This document shows, one piece after another, positions 36,752-46,246 of a DNA stretch of 64,000 nucleotides (position 1 is its first letter; every line of letters starts with the position of its first letter). Position numbers and translations under genes: made by a program. The notes beneath the pieces were generated by a model. That model was given only the letters and a program-made list of their open reading frames with translations, did not search any database and had not been told where the DNA came from. The stretch comes from Mycolicibacterium crocinum (GTDB lineage: Bacteria; Actinomycetota; Actinomycetes; Mycobacteriales; Mycobacteriaceae): positions 4,340,001 through 4,404,000 of the forward strand of contig NZ_CP092362.2 in the NCBI RefSeq assembly GCF_022370635.2. Reading direction: 5' to 3'.

Positions 36752-37495
36752 TCAGTCCCACTGCCCGAATTGCGGCTTCATGATGTTGTTCAGGTCCACC
36801 CCGACGCCGGCGACCTTGCGCGCATCGATCTCAACCTGATGCAGGTGCGCGGCCGGGTGGGTGTAGCCCTTCGGCGATCCCCAGTTGTGCTGCCAGAACC
36901 AGGAACCGATGCCGTCCTGCAGCGCCCAATCGATGACCTTGGAGTTTCCGTACACGCCCACCCGCTGGTGACCGAGCACCGATTCCCACGCCCGCAGGTA
37001 GGGCGCGACCTGCGTCTTGTACTGACCCAGCGTGGGGTCGTCATCGATCGACACATATATGGGGGCGGCCACCGGGCCGCCCGCGGCCGTATGCAGGGCC
37101 CAGCCGCGCTTGGCGTGAACAATGCCGGCCTGCTGACCACCGAGCCAGTCCGCGGTGTCCTGCTTGCCGAACTGATAGTTGGACACGATCTTGAGTCCGG
37201 CCTGGTAGAGGTCGCGGGCCTCGGTCAGCTGAATCGGCTTACCCAGCATCCAGTCCCCGCCGGGCCGGCGGTCCGACACGTACCGGATCGCGCCGACGGC
37301 TCCGGACGCCTTCAGATCGGCGGCACTGATGACACCGGCCGCATAGTCCAGCAGCACGCCGAGCGGGCCGGTCGTCGCGGCGGCCGGGGCGGCGGCAGCG
37401 GTGGAAGGGGCCAGCGTCGACGCCAGACCTCCCAGGCCCAGCGCGACCGGAGTCGCAGCGGCCAGTTTCAGCACGTCACGGCGTGACACGGTCAC
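36752..37495 (-). CDS. Tat-exported DUF1906 glycoside-hydrolase-like protein (Rv2525c homologue)
   Basis: The 247-residue protein has a twin-arginine signal (SRRDVLKLAAATPVALGLGG) and a signal end near residue 38 (AAAAPAA). The mature domain is DUF1906, a TIM-barrel related to GH25-like hydrolases, with YVSDRRPGGDWMLGKP, IYVSIDDDPT and YGNSKVIDWA. Rv2525c is a Tat substrate whose loss alters beta-lactam sensitivity in M. tuberculosis; the enzyme activity is not established. It is adjacent to the fas promoter as in other mycobacteria and transcribed in the same direction as fas. Confidence 0.9.
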   Translation of the reverse strand: MTVSRRDVLKLAAATPVALGLGGLASTLAPSTAAAAPAAATTGPLGVLLDYAAGVISAADLKASGAVGAIRYVSDRRPGGDWMLGKPIQLTEARDLYQAGLKIVSNYQFGKQDTADWLGGQQAGIVHAKRGWALHTAAGGPVAAPIYVSIDDDPTLGQYKTQVAPYLRAWESVLGHQRVGVYGNSKVIDWALQDGIGSWFWQHNWGSPKGYTHPAAHLHQVEIDARKVAGVGVDLNNIMKPQFGQWD

Positions 37496-37665
37496 GCGCC
37501 TCAGAATATGACATCTACCTCACTGACCACATCAACGACATAGGTCACATCTGCATCACCCTTTGACAGCGGGTGTGGTCGCGAATCCGGTGGCGCCAGC
37601 CAGCTGCGACCGGCGAAGTCGCCCATGACGCTGCGGTCGGACAACTCAATCCGTAGGATCCACCC

Positions 37666-38697
37666 ATGCCGCCAGCGCCCTCTCGGTCCCCGCAGATCGA
37701 GTTGCGCGGGGTGCGGAAGGTGTTCGGCGAGGTGACCGCCGTCGAGGGCGCGGATCTGACCGTCGCCGACGGCGAGCTGTTCGCAATCCTCGGCCCGTCC
37801 GGGTCGGGCAAGACCACGGTGCTGCGGATGATCGCCGGCTTCGAACAACCGACGGCCGGCAGCATCCACCTCGGCGGCGCCGACGTCACCGCGCTGCCGC
37901 CGGCCAAGCGCGACACCAACACCGTCTTCCAGGACTACGCGCTCTTCCCCCACATGACGGTGGCCCAAAACGTCGAATACGGGCTCAAGGTCAAGGGCGT
38001 GTCCAAAGCCGAGCGCCGCGAGCGGACCGGCGCGGCGCTGGAGATGGTGCGCCTGTCCGGACACGCCGCGCGCAAGCCCGCACAGTTGTCCGGCGGCCAG
38101 CAGCAGCGGGTCGCCCTGGCGCGCGCGCTGGTCGGCCGGCCCAAGGTCCTGCTCCTCGACGAGCCGCTCGGCGCCCTCGACCTCAAGCTGCGCGAGCAGA
38201 TGCAGGTGGAGCTCAAGGCAATTCAGCGCGAGGTCGGCATCACGTTCGTGATCGTCACCCATGACCAGGACGAGGCGCTCACCCTGAGCGATCGACTCGC
38301 GGTGTTCAACGACGGCCGCATCGAACAGGTCGGCGCCGCGCGTGAGGTCTACGAGAACCCGGCCAACCGGTTCGTCGCCGACTTCGTCGGCACCTCCAAC
38401 GTGGTCGACGGCGACACGGCCGAAACGCTCGTCGGGCGGGCGGGCACCGTCGCGATCCGCCCCGAGCGCATCGTCCTGCTGGCCCCCGACGAACCCGTCC
38501 CGGCCGGAATGCGCACTGTCACAGCCCAAGTCGCCGAAGTGGTGTACGCGGGTCCGATCACCCGGGTGGCCGTCGACGCCTCCGGGGTGCGGCTGACCGC
38601 GACGCTGCTGTCGGCGGAAGCCTCCACCGACATCGCCCACGGCTCAACTGTCGTACTGGCCTGGCCAGACGGCGCCGTCCGATCCCTGTCCGCCTAA
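37666..38697 (+). CDS. ABC importer ATPase, spermidine/putrescine (PotA) type
   Basis: The 343-residue subunit carries Walker A GPSGSGKT (residues 45-52), Q-loop VFQDYALFP, signature LSGGQQQR, Walker B VLLLDEPLGALD and switch VTHDQDEA, then a C-terminal TOBE domain (about 255-343) with RPERI. It powers import through the two permeases encoded downstream. It opens a four-gene operon with 15 bases to the binding protein. A 5-bp inverted repeat TGACC/GGTCA (37524-37547) lies upstream and may be a control site. Confidence 0.9.
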   Translation: MPPAPSRSPQIELRGVRKVFGEVTAVEGADLTVADGELFAILGPSGSGKTTVLRMIAGFEQPTAGSIHLGGADVTALPPAKRDTNTVFQDYALFPHMTVAQNVEYGLKVKGVSKAERRERTGAALEMVRLSGHAARKPAQLSGGQQQRVALARALVGRPKVLLLDEPLGALDLKLREQMQVELKAIQREVGITFVIVTHDQDEALTLSDRLAVFNDGRIEQVGAAREVYENPANRFVADFVGTSNVVDGDTAETLVGRAGTVAIRPERIVLLAPDEPVPAGMRTVTAQVAEVVYAGPITRVAVDASGVRLTATLLSAEASTDIAHGSTVVLAWPDGAVRSLSA

Positions 38698-38712
38698 CAC
38701 GAGGAGCTTGCC

Positions 38713-39909
38713 ATGAGAACCGCCACCCGCCGCCTCGGCGTCACACTGGCCGTGTGCGCCGCACTGGTCGCCGCCTGTTCGAGCTCCAACAACTCCGGGG
38801 GCGGCAGCGGCACCACCGCACCGCCCAAGATGGAGCCGCTGTCGGCTCTGGGCAACGGCGAAGGACAGCTCAACCTGATCGCCTGGGCCGGCTACGCCGA
38901 GAACGGAACCAACGACCCCAAGGTCAACTGGGTGGGCCCGTTCGAACAACAGACCGGCTGCAAGGTCAACGTCAAGATCGGCAACACCTCCGACGAGATG
39001 GTTCAGCTGATGAGAACCGGTCAGTACGACGGGGTTTCGGCATCCGGTGATGCCACACTGCGGCTGATCTACGCCGGCGACGTCGCGCCGGTCAACACCA
39101 AGCTGGTGCCCAACTACGACACCATCTCGGATTTCCTCAAGAACAAGCCGTGGAACTCGGTGAACGGTCAGATGTATGGCATTCCGCACGGGTGGGGCGC
39201 CAACCTGCTGATGTACAACACCGACGTCGTCAAGAACGCGCCAGACTCGTGGGGCGCGGTGTTCCCCGGCGCACCGGAGTACAAGGGCAAGGTCACCGCC
39301 TATGACTCCCCCATCTACATCGCCGACGCTGCGCTCTACCTGTCGAAGACGAAACCCGAACTGGGAATCAAGAATCCGTACTCGCTGACCGAGGACCAAC
39401 TCAACGCCGCGGTCGACCTGCTCAAGGCGCAGCACGCCAACATCGGCGAGTACTGGTCGGACTACACCAAAGCGGTGCAGGCCTTCGAGTCCGGCACCTC
39501 GGTGATCGGCACCACCTGGCAGGTGATCGCGAACATGATCTCCAGCGACAACAAAGTCAAGATCGCCACCGTGCTGCCGAAGGAAGGCTCGACCGGATGG
39601 TCGGACACCTGGATGGTGTCGTCGAAGGCCAAGAACCCCAACTGCATGTACAAGTGGATGGACTACATCACCTCGCCACAGGTCAACGCTCAGGTTGCCG
39701 AGTACTTCGGCGAGGCCCCGGCTCAAACCAAGGCCTGCGAGTTCACCAGCGACAAGACGTTCTGCGACACCTACCACGCAACCGACTCCGCCTACGCGGA
39801 GAAGATCAGCTACTGGACGACGCCGCAGAAGCAATGCGTGGACGGCAGCGGTGACAACTGCACGGCCTACAACGAGTGGGTCGACAAATGGCAGCAGATC
39901 AAGGGCTGA
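38713..39909 (+). CDS. ABC importer substrate-binding lipoprotein, polyamine (PotD/PotF) type
   Basis: A 398-residue exported lipoprotein with lipobox LVAACSSS (Cys about 22) and a Gly/Ser linker, followed by a type II periplasmic-binding fold. Family marks are LNLIAWAGYAENG near the start, DEMVQLMRTGQYDGVSASGDA, IPHGWGANLLMYNTDV and the closing WTTPQKQC. The internal cysteines near the C-terminus (QTKACEF, TFCDTY, KQCVDGSGDNC) suggest disulfides. The ligand is likely a polyamine or related cation but not proved. AGGAG precedes the ATG by seven bases. Confidence 0.9.
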   Translation: MRTATRRLGVTLAVCAALVAACSSSNNSGGGSGTTAPPKMEPLSALGNGEGQLNLIAWAGYAENGTNDPKVNWVGPFEQQTGCKVNVKIGNTSDEMVQLMRTGQYDGVSASGDATLRLIYAGDVAPVNTKLVPNYDTISDFLKNKPWNSVNGQMYGIPHGWGANLLMYNTDVVKNAPDSWGAVFPGAPEYKGKVTAYDSPIYIADAALYLSKTKPELGIKNPYSLTEDQLNAAVDLLKAQHANIGEYWSDYTKAVQAFESGTSVIGTTWQVIANMISSDNKVKIATVLPKEGSTGWSDTWMVSSKAKNPNCMYKWMDYITSPQVNAQVAEYFGEAPAQTKACEFTSDKTFCDTYHATDSAYAEKISYWTTPQKQCVDGSGDNCTAYNEWVDKWQQIKG

Positions 39910-39917
39910 CCCACACG

Positions 39918-40739
39918 GTGAGCCGGCGCCTCCGCCTCGCCTTCCTGCTGATTCCGCCGTTGGCCTGGCTGGTGGTGGCCTACCTGGGTTCGCTTGGTGT
40001 ACTGCTGCTTTCAGCGTTCTGGGGTACCGACACCTTCACCGGCGCGGTGGTGCGGTCCTACACCAGTGACAACATCGTGCGGGTGGTCACCGACGCGGTG
40101 TTCCGTACGGCCACCCTGCGCACGATCGGGATTGCGTTGAGCGTCACCGTGATCTGCATCGTGCTGGCCGTTCCGTTGGGCCTGTACATGGCGAAGATCG
40201 CCTCGCCCCGCGTCCGACTGGCCCTGGTGGTCGCGGTGACAACACCGCTGTGGGCCAGCTATCTGGTCAAGGCATACGCCTGGCGGATGTTGCTCTCGCC
40301 GGAGGGCCCGCTGCACTGGGTGGCGGGCTACACGCCGGGCTACGGCCTGATCGCCACCGTGCTGACGTTGGCCTACCTGTGGCTGCCGTACATGGTGATC
40401 CCCGTGTTCGCCGCCTTCGAGCGGGTACCGAACCCGCTGATCGACGCCAGCGCCGACCTGGGCGCATCGGATCTCACCACATTGCGAACCATCGTGGCGC
40501 CCTTGGTGTTTCCGGGTATCGCCGCGGGCTCGATCTTCACGTTCTCCCTGTCGATGGGTGACTACATCGCGGTGACGATCGTCGGTGGCAAGACCCAGAT
40601 GCTGGGCAACATCATCTACGGGCAGCTGGTGACCGCCAACAACCAGCCGCTGGCGGCCGCGCTGTCGCTGATCCCGTTGGCCGCGATCGTGCTGTATCTG
40701 TTGGCGATGCGGCGCACCGGCGCATTGGAGAACGTCTGA
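39918..40739 (+). CDS. ABC importer permease, PotB type
   Basis: The 273-residue protein has six membrane helices and the EAA-like loop ASADLGASDLTTLRTIVAPLVFPGI (residues about 175-200, abbreviated), which docks on the ATPase. It forms the channel with the next gene product. The GTG at 39918 gives VSRRLRLAFLL, a typical permease N-terminus; GTG 39876 or ATG 39888, inside the binding-protein gene, are alternatives without a ribosome site. It ends overlapping the next start (TGATG). Confidence 0.85.
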   Translation: MSRRLRLAFLLIPPLAWLVVAYLGSLGVLLLSAFWGTDTFTGAVVRSYTSDNIVRVVTDAVFRTATLRTIGIALSVTVICIVLAVPLGLYMAKIASPRVRLALVVAVTTPLWASYLVKAYAWRMLLSPEGPLHWVAGYTPGYGLIATVLTLAYLWLPYMVIPVFAAFERVPNPLIDASADLGASDLTTLRTIVAPLVFPGIAAGSIFTFSLSMGDYIAVTIVGGKTQMLGNIIYGQLVTANNQPLAAALSLIPLAAIVLYLLAMRRTGALENV

Positions 40740-41539
40740 TGTTGTCGCCCGGGGTACGTCGGCTGGTCCGCTTCTGGACCGTGCTGGTTCTGGTCTTCCT
40801 GTACGCACCACTGCTCCTGGTGGTGCTCAACGCGTTCAACTCGTCGAAGACATTCGCGTTCCCGCCAAGCGGTTTCACGCTTCGGTGGTGGGCCGACGCC
40901 TGGGCCAGCGACGGTATGTGGCATTCGCTGGCGAACTCGGTGGTGGTGGGCCTCTGCGCGACGGTGATCGCACTGCTGCTGGGCAGCATGGCGGCGTTCG
41001 CCGTGCAGCGCTACGAGTTCTTCGGGCGGCAGACCATCAGCTTCCTGGTGGTGCTGCCGATCACGCTGCCCGGCATCGTCACCGGCATCGCCCTGAACGC
41101 GACGTTCACTTCGGCCCTGGGCATGACGCTGGGACTGGCGACGGTCATCGTCGGTCACGCCACGTTCTGCATCGTGATCGTGTTCAACAACACCCAGGCC
41201 CGGCTGCGCCGGCTGGGCACCGGTTTGGAGGATGCGTCGGCAGACCTGGGCGCGTCCGGCTGGCAGACCTTCCGCTACGTGACGTTCCCGATGATGCGCG
41301 GCGCGCTAATGGCCGGTGCGATCCTGGCCTTCGCGCTGAGCTTCGACGAGATCGTGGTCACCACGTTCACCGCGGGCCCGACGGTGCAGACCCTGCCGAT
41401 CTGGATCTTCGGCAACCTGTTCCGCCCCAACCAGGCGCCGGTGATCAACGTGGTGGCCGCCACCTTGACCGTGCTCGCGATCATCCCGGTGTGGCTCGCG
41501 CAGCGCTTCGGCGGTGATCCTGCATCGACCCGGGTATAG
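40739..41539 (+). CDS. ABC importer permease, PotC type
   Basis: A 266-residue, six-helix permease of the PotC group: YAPLLLVVLNAFNSS in helix 1 and its exit loop, and EDASADLGASGWQTFRYVTFP as the ATPase-contact loop (20-odd residues near 165-185). Start overlaps the previous stop by one base, so synthesis is coupled and subunit ratio kept. It completes the importer; no polyamine-metabolism gene follows. Confidence 0.87.
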   Translation: MLSPGVRRLVRFWTVLVLVFLYAPLLLVVLNAFNSSKTFAFPPSGFTLRWWADAWASDGMWHSLANSVVVGLCATVIALLLGSMAAFAVQRYEFFGRQTISFLVVLPITLPGIVTGIALNATFTSALGMTLGLATVIVGHATFCIVIVFNNTQARLRRLGTGLEDASADLGASGWQTFRYVTFPMMRGALMAGAILAFALSFDEIVVTTFTAGPTVQTLPIWIFGNLFRPNQAPVINVVAATLTVLAIIPVWLAQRFGGDPASTRV

Positions 41540-41606
41540 CTGCTGCCCGGGAATGAATTTGCATCGCCGGGAGATGATTGAAGCGGCGAACGAGAGGTGA
41601 GGGACA

Positions 41607-42902
41607 GTGCGGGCCTGGATTGTGTGGTCGACGGGAACGTTGGCCTACATCGTGGCCGTCCTGGACCGCACTACGCTCGGCGTCTCCGGGCTGGACGCGG
41701 CCAAGCGGTTTTCGGCGAGCCCCGGTGTGCTGTCGACCTTCGTCGTGCTGCAGGTCATCGTCTACGCGGCCGCACAGATTCCGGCCGGCCTGCTGCTGGA
41801 CCGCTTCGGGTCCAAGAAGATGATCCTGTCCGGCGCAACGCTGATGGTCGCCGGTCAGTTGGCTCTGGCGTTCACGGTCTCGCTGCCCACCGCGATCGCC
41901 GCCCGCGCGGTCGTGGGACTCGGCGACGCGTTCACGTTCATTTCGGTGCTTCGACTGGTGCCGCACTGGTTCAAACCGCGGCAGATCCCGCTGGTGACCC
42001 AGCTGACCGGCATCTCGGGCCAACTCGGACAAGTACTTTCGGCGGTGCCGTTCCTGTCCCTGCTGATCGGATCCGGCTGGACGCGGGCCTATGCGGCCGT
42101 CGCCGCGTTCGGCGTGCTGTCTCTGGTGCTGACGTTGCTTCTGGTCAAGAACACCCCGAGCGGGGTGACGGTGCATGATCCGGTGATCAGCCTGCGCGAC
42201 ACGCTGGCCAGCGTGAAGACGATATGGATGCGGCCGGGCACCCGGCTGGGGTTCTTCACCCATATGGGCACCCAGTTCTCGGTCACGGTCTTCGCGCTGA
42301 TGTGGGGTGTCCCGTATTTGACGGTGGCGCAGAATCTTTCCCGTAGTGAGGCAGGCACCCTGCTGACGATCTCGGTGGTCGCAGCCATCGTCTTCGGGGT
42401 GTTGATCGGCATCGTCACCGGCCGGCACCCGCACCGGCGCTCCTGGATCGTGCTGGGCATCGTCATCAGCAACGCGCTGATCTGGACCGTCGTGCTGGCG
42501 CTCCCGTCGGCCGCGCCGCGCTGGCTGCTGGTCGTCCTGATCGTGGTGATCTCGTGCGGCGGGCCCGGCTCGATGGTCGGGTTCGACTTCGCCCGCACCT
42601 TCAACCCGCGCTCGACGTTGGGCACCGCGCAGGGTGCGGTGAACATGGGCGGCTTCCTGGCGTCGCTGCTGGTGATGCAGGCGATGGGCCTCATCATCGG
42701 CGCGACCGGCGGCTACTCGTTCTCCTCGTTCCGGCTGGCCTGGTGCGTGCAGTACGTGGTGTGGGCCTTGGCCATCGCCGGCATTCTCATCACTCGCAGA
42801 AAGGCCCGGCGCACTATCGGAGACATCGAGGAAAGCCGGTACCTGCTGGAGTTCTTCACCGACTCCGAGCTGGCACCGGCCACCCCTCGTCAGGACCGCT
42901 GA
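41607..42902 (+). CDS. MFS transporter (12-TM)
   Basis: The 431-residue protein has about twelve helices, motif A as DRFGSKKMILSG and a central loop with HDPVISLRD. It begins directly in helix 1 (RAWIVWSTGTLAYIVAVLDR), like the anion/organic-acid MFS branches. GTG 41607 is preceded by AGAGGTGAGGGA, a good ribosome site. It lies 67 bases after the ABC operon on the same strand and may or may not be co-transcribed. No substrate can be assigned. Confidence 0.8.
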   Translation: MRAWIVWSTGTLAYIVAVLDRTTLGVSGLDAAKRFSASPGVLSTFVVLQVIVYAAAQIPAGLLLDRFGSKKMILSGATLMVAGQLALAFTVSLPTAIAARAVVGLGDAFTFISVLRLVPHWFKPRQIPLVTQLTGISGQLGQVLSAVPFLSLLIGSGWTRAYAAVAAFGVLSLVLTLLLVKNTPSGVTVHDPVISLRDTLASVKTIWMRPGTRLGFFTHMGTQFSVTVFALMWGVPYLTVAQNLSRSEAGTLLTISVVAAIVFGVLIGIVTGRHPHRRSWIVLGIVISNALIWTVVLALPSAAPRWLLVVLIVVISCGGPGSMVGFDFARTFNPRSTLGTAQGAVNMGGFLASLLVMQAMGLIIGATGGYSFSSFRLAWCVQYVVWALAIAGILITRRKARRTIGDIEESRYLLEFFTDSELAPATPRQDR

Positions 42903-43322
42903 TCAGCGGTTGCGGCTGCTTTCGCGCCGATTGGCCTTCTGGATCGCGTCGACCAATTCGTGCTTGTTCATCGACGACCGTCCGCTGATATCCAGCCGCT
43001 TGGCAACGTCGAGCAGATGCTTCTTGCTGGCGTTGGCGTCCACGCCTTCGGCGGTCTTGCCCTTGGCGTTCGGTCCTCCGCTGCGTGCGCGGGCATCTGA
43101 CGGACCCTTGGAGCTCTTGGGCTCCCAATGGTCGCCGACCTTTTCGAAGCTGTGCTTCAGCGCGCTGTAGGCCACCCGATGAGCCCGCTCGCCTTCGCCG
43201 TACTCCTTGGCCGCCGAATCGTGGGCCTTGGCGAACGTCCGCTGCGCCTTCGCAGAAGACTTCTTCAGGGTGCTGGGCAGCTCGCTCTTCTTGGCGTCGC
43301 CGCTCTTGGTTGTCTTGGGCAT
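42903..43322 (-). CDS. ChaB-domain / Rho-N-terminal-like protein (139 aa)
   Basis: Residues about 10-75 resemble the ChaB fold (LPSTLKKSSAKAQRTFAKAHDSA then a YSALKHSFEKVGDHW helix; ChaB was named as a cation-transport regulator). After a basic linker, residues about 100-139 resemble the Rho N-terminal/SAP-like helix-turn-helix (KKHLLDVAKRLDISGRSSMNKHELVDAI, spanning about 28 residues) that can bind nucleic acid. The second ATG (43322) is best placed after GGAGGTGA. The stop touches the stop of the MFS gene. Strongly basic; a nucleic-acid role is inferred. Confidence 0.75.
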   Translation of the reverse strand: MPKTTKSGDAKKSELPSTLKKSSAKAQRTFAKAHDSAAKEYGEGERAHRVAYSALKHSFEKVGDHWEPKSSKGPSDARARSGGPNAKGKTAEGVDANASKKHLLDVAKRLDISGRSSMNKHELVDAIQKANRRESSRNR

Positions 43323-43533
43323 ACACATTCACCTCCGTAATCGGTCGACTACCCGGCGTCCGGCGGCCAAAAACGTCGGTAACGCGCACGAGTTGGTGGT
43401 CGATATCCCAGTCAGCCCCGAGCTGCCGTGCAATCCGACTCCGCGGCAGCCCGGGCTCCAATCTTTTGCCCGTCGGCTCGACGTTTGATCATTCGATACC
43501 CGAGGTATCACCCATGCGTCGAAGGGACGCACG

Positions 43534-44925
43534 ATGGGCTTGGACCTCACGCCGACGACGGCGCAGCACGACTTGGCTCGCCGCACCCACGAATTCGCCG
43601 AGCACTGCATCCGCCCGGTGGCCGCCGACTACGACCGACGCCAGGAGTTTCCCTGGCCGGTGCTGGAGGAGGCAGCCCGTCGCGGCTTTTACAGCCCGCT
43701 GTTCTACCGCGACCTCATCGGCGATCCGACCGGTTTGTCGCTGCCGATGTTCATGGAGGAGCTGTTCTGGGGTTGCGCCGGAATCGGTTTGGCGGTGGTG
43801 ATGCCAGCGCTCGCCCTCTCGGCGATCGGCCAGGCCGCCACCCCGGAACAGATGCTGACGTGGGCACCCGAATGTTTCGGTACACCAGGTGATCTGAAGC
43901 TGGCCGCGTTGGCGATCTCCGAACCGGAAGGCGGCAGCGACGTCCGCAATCTGCGGACCCGGGCCCACCGCGACGGTGACGACTGGATCATCGACGGGCA
44001 CAAGATGTGGATCGGCAACGGCGGCATCGCCAATGTGCACGTCGTCAACGCCGTCGTCGATGAGGAGCTGGGCCATAAGGGACAGGCGTTGTTCGTGGTG
44101 CCAGGCGGCACACCGGGTTTGGAGCTTGTCCGCAAGCTCGACAAGCTCGGCTGCCGCGCCTCACATACCGCCGAGCTCAAGTTCTCTGGTGTGCGGGTGC
44201 CCGGCGAGAATCTGCTGGGGGGGCAGGACAAGCTCGAGCACAAGCTCGCCAAGACCCGAGAGGCCATGGCCACCGGCGGGCGGCGCTCCGGATCTGCCAC
44301 GCTCGGGACCTTCGAGCAGACCCGCCCCATGGTGGCGGCCCAGGCCCTCGGAATCGCCCGTGCCGCATTGGAGTACGTCACCGCGTACGCCAATCGCCGC
44401 GAGGCGTTCGGCGCGCCGATCATCGACAATCAGGGCATCGCCTTCCCACTGGCGGACCTGGCCACCGGTATCGACGCCGCCCGGCTACTGACCTGGCGCG
44501 CATCGTGGATGGCGGCCAACAACGTGCCGTTCGAACGCGGCGAAGGCTCGATGGCCAAACTCGCGGCCAGCGAGATCGCAGTCAAGACCACCGAGCGGGC
44601 CATCCAGACGATGGGCGGCTGGGGTTACATCAGTGATCACCCCGTCGAGAAGTGGTACCGCGACGCCAAGCTGTACACCATCTTCGAAGGCACCAGCGAG
44701 ATTCAGCGGATCGTCATCTCGTCCAAACTCGGTGCGGCCGACGGCGGGCCACCGATGCACGTCGAGCTGGAACCGTCCGGCGGCCCGTTCAACCGGCTGT
44801 TCGGCCGCGGCACCCCGGCACGTGGCCGCATCGCCGAGACCGCGCTCGCGATGAAAGACCGCGTGCCCGATCCCGCGATGCGCATGGTCATGAAAGTTCT
44901 CGCGCCGCCGAAGCCGAAACGCTGA
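43534..44925 (+). CDS. acyl-CoA dehydrogenase
   Basis: The 463-residue flavoenzyme fits the acyl-CoA dehydrogenase fold: N-terminal helices, the FAD/substrate segment LAISEPEGGSDVRNL (residues about 128-142), the middle beta domain with HKMWIGNGG, and the C-terminal domain ending in the signature MGGWGYISDHPVEKWYRDAK with TIFEGTSEIQR. The Glu in the FEGTSEI loop region is the usual base position in several subfamilies. A C-terminal extension of about 60 residues follows. It introduces a double bond into acyl-CoA thioesters; the chain type is unknown. Stands alone, 91 bases before the dormancy locus. Confidence 0.9.
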   Translation: MGLDLTPTTAQHDLARRTHEFAEHCIRPVAADYDRRQEFPWPVLEEAARRGFYSPLFYRDLIGDPTGLSLPMFMEELFWGCAGIGLAVVMPALALSAIGQAATPEQMLTWAPECFGTPGDLKLAALAISEPEGGSDVRNLRTRAHRDGDDWIIDGHKMWIGNGGIANVHVVNAVVDEELGHKGQALFVVPGGTPGLELVRKLDKLGCRASHTAELKFSGVRVPGENLLGGQDKLEHKLAKTREAMATGGRRSGSATLGTFEQTRPMVAAQALGIARAALEYVTAYANRREAFGAPIIDNQGIAFPLADLATGIDAARLLTWRASWMAANNVPFERGEGSMAKLAASEIAVKTTERAIQTMGGWGYISDHPVEKWYRDAKLYTIFEGTSEIQRIVISSKLGAADGGPPMHVELEPSGGPFNRLFGRGTPARGRIAETALAMKDRVPDPAMRMVMKVLAPPKPKR

Positions 44926-44947
44926 CGTCCGCCGAACGGCCCGCCGC

Positions 44948-44967
44948 GATGGGACTTCAGCCCCTAC
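44948..44967 (+). promoter_or_regulatory. DosR-box-like site upstream of the DUF1876/usp/devRS genes
   Basis: GGGACTTCAGCCCC at 44951-44964 matches 12 of 14 core positions of the DosR dormancy box (core GGGACTWWAGTCCC). It sits 50 bases before the DUF1876 start codon, a typical activator distance. Basis: known consensus plus position; binding is inferred. Confidence 0.7.
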
Positions 44968-45016
44968 CGGTCAACCGTGCCCGAGTGGTCCGATCGATAG
45001 GACTGAGGGGGACGTC

Positions 45017-45271
45017 ATGGAAGATCACGACACGACCAAGCATTCGGCCATATTGATCGCCGTCGACGAGGATGCCGGCCAGACCCGGGCCACCGCCCTG
45101 CTGTCCTGGCGCAGCACCGCGCTGGTGGGGATGGGGGTAGCCCGGATGGATGCCGACACCGACCACGCGGTGGAACTGCGTGACGAGGTCGCCGTCGCCC
45201 GGGCGCTGTCCAACCTCGCCAGCCAGATCTTCGCGACGTCGATGTCGGAGATCGAATCCGCCGCGGGCTAG
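45017..45271 (+). CDS. DUF1876 (dsRNA-binding-like fold) small protein
   Basis: The 84-residue protein has the DUF1876 pattern: IAVDEDAGQTRATALL, then GMGVARMDADTDH and a C-terminal helix ELRDEVAVARALSNLASQIF. From memory, Rv2302 and Rv1738-related stress proteins of mycobacteria have this fold, and several respond to hypoxia through DosR. It starts the plus-strand dormancy block, with a DosR-box-like site 50 bases upstream and 75 bases to the stress protein gene. Function unknown, perhaps ribosome or RNA related. Confidence 0.82.
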   Translation: MEDHDTTKHSAILIAVDEDAGQTRATALLSWRSTALVGMGVARMDADTDHAVELRDEVAVARALSNLASQIFATSMSEIESAAG

Positions 45272-45346
45272 TGGCGTAGTCATTTTCTCCGCGCATCGGC
45301 GTCGCGTTCGGCGACAATGAAGGCCGCCGTCCCCGGGGAGCCACTG

Positions 45347-46213
45347 ATGCCCGCACCGTCCACCCTGCCGTCGATCGTCGTCGGCGTCGACGGTTCCCGC
45401 GGCGCCGTTCGGGCCGCGTTGTGGGCGATCGACGAAGCCGTCAGCCGCGACCTCCCACTGCGTCTGATCTATGCCATCGACTCATCCGGCGCCGAGCCCG
45501 TCGACCCGCAGCAGGAGCCGCGCCTGCTGGCCGCCGCCGAACTGGCAGTCCGCCGCGCCGCCGAGGCCGTCGAGGCCACCGGGCGCCCGGTCAAGCTCGA
45601 CATCGACATCCTCCACGGCCGGCCGATCGCCACTCTGGTCGACGCCTCGCGGTGGGCGGCGATGATCTGCGTCGGCGAGGTCGGGCTCAAGCACTTCGAC
45701 TCCGACCGCATCGGTTCGACCGCCACCGCACTGGTCACCGCGGCGCACTGCCCCGTCGCGATCGTGCGGGGCGAGGATCGGATCGGACGCGACCCGGGCT
45801 GGATCGTCGTCGAGCTCGATGAATCCCCCGACAGCGCCGCGGTGCTGCAGTTCGGGGTCCAGGAGGCGCGGTTGCGCGGCGCACCGCTGCGGGTGCTCGG
45901 CGCATGGCAGTCGCGCTACACCGACGTCCACGATTCACACGCGGTCTCCGACGGCAACCGCATGGTGCGCGCGCAACTCGACCGCAGGCTGTCGCACTGG
46001 AAGAAGCAGTACCCCGATCTCGATGCGCGTCCGGTGGCGATCCACGGCAACGTCCTGCACTATCTCGCCAAACACGCCGACTCCATCCAGCTGGTCGTAG
46101 TGGGCGCGCGCAACGCCCGCGGCATCGAGGAATTGCTCGGTCCGACCGGGTCGGCCACCCTGCACAACACCGATTGCTCGGTTCTGGTGGTCGACCGACA
46201 GCGATTGTTGTGA
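45347..46213 (+). CDS. universal stress protein, tandem USP domains (Rv3134c-like)
   Basis: The 288-residue protein has two Usp domains. The first opens IVVGVDGSRGAVRAALWAIDEA; the second opens WIVVELDESPDSAAVLQFG and keeps a GxRNARGIxEL...GS-like ATP loop (VVGARNARG...LLGPTGSAT). ATG 45347 (MPAPST) follows GGGGAG and is preferred to the upstream ATG at 45317. It lies 33 bases upstream of devR, the same order as Rv3134c-devR-devS, so it belongs to the dormancy operon. Confidence 0.88.
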   Translation: MPAPSTLPSIVVGVDGSRGAVRAALWAIDEAVSRDLPLRLIYAIDSSGAEPVDPQQEPRLLAAAELAVRRAAEAVEATGRPVKLDIDILHGRPIATLVDASRWAAMICVGEVGLKHFDSDRIGSTATALVTAAHCPVAIVRGEDRIGRDPGWIVVELDESPDSAAVLQFGVQEARLRGAPLRVLGAWQSRYTDVHDSHAVSDGNRMVRAQLDRRLSHWKKQYPDLDARPVAIHGNVLHYLAKHADSIQLVVVGARNARGIEELLGPTGSATLHNTDCSVLVVDRQRLL

Positions 46214-46246
46214 CACACGGCGGCGATCGCCGGATATCGTTGCACC

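Noticed and set aside
37501..38640. Minus-strand frame of 379 codons opposite the importer ATPase
   Set aside because: Antisense shadow; the plus strand carries all ABC ATPase motifs.
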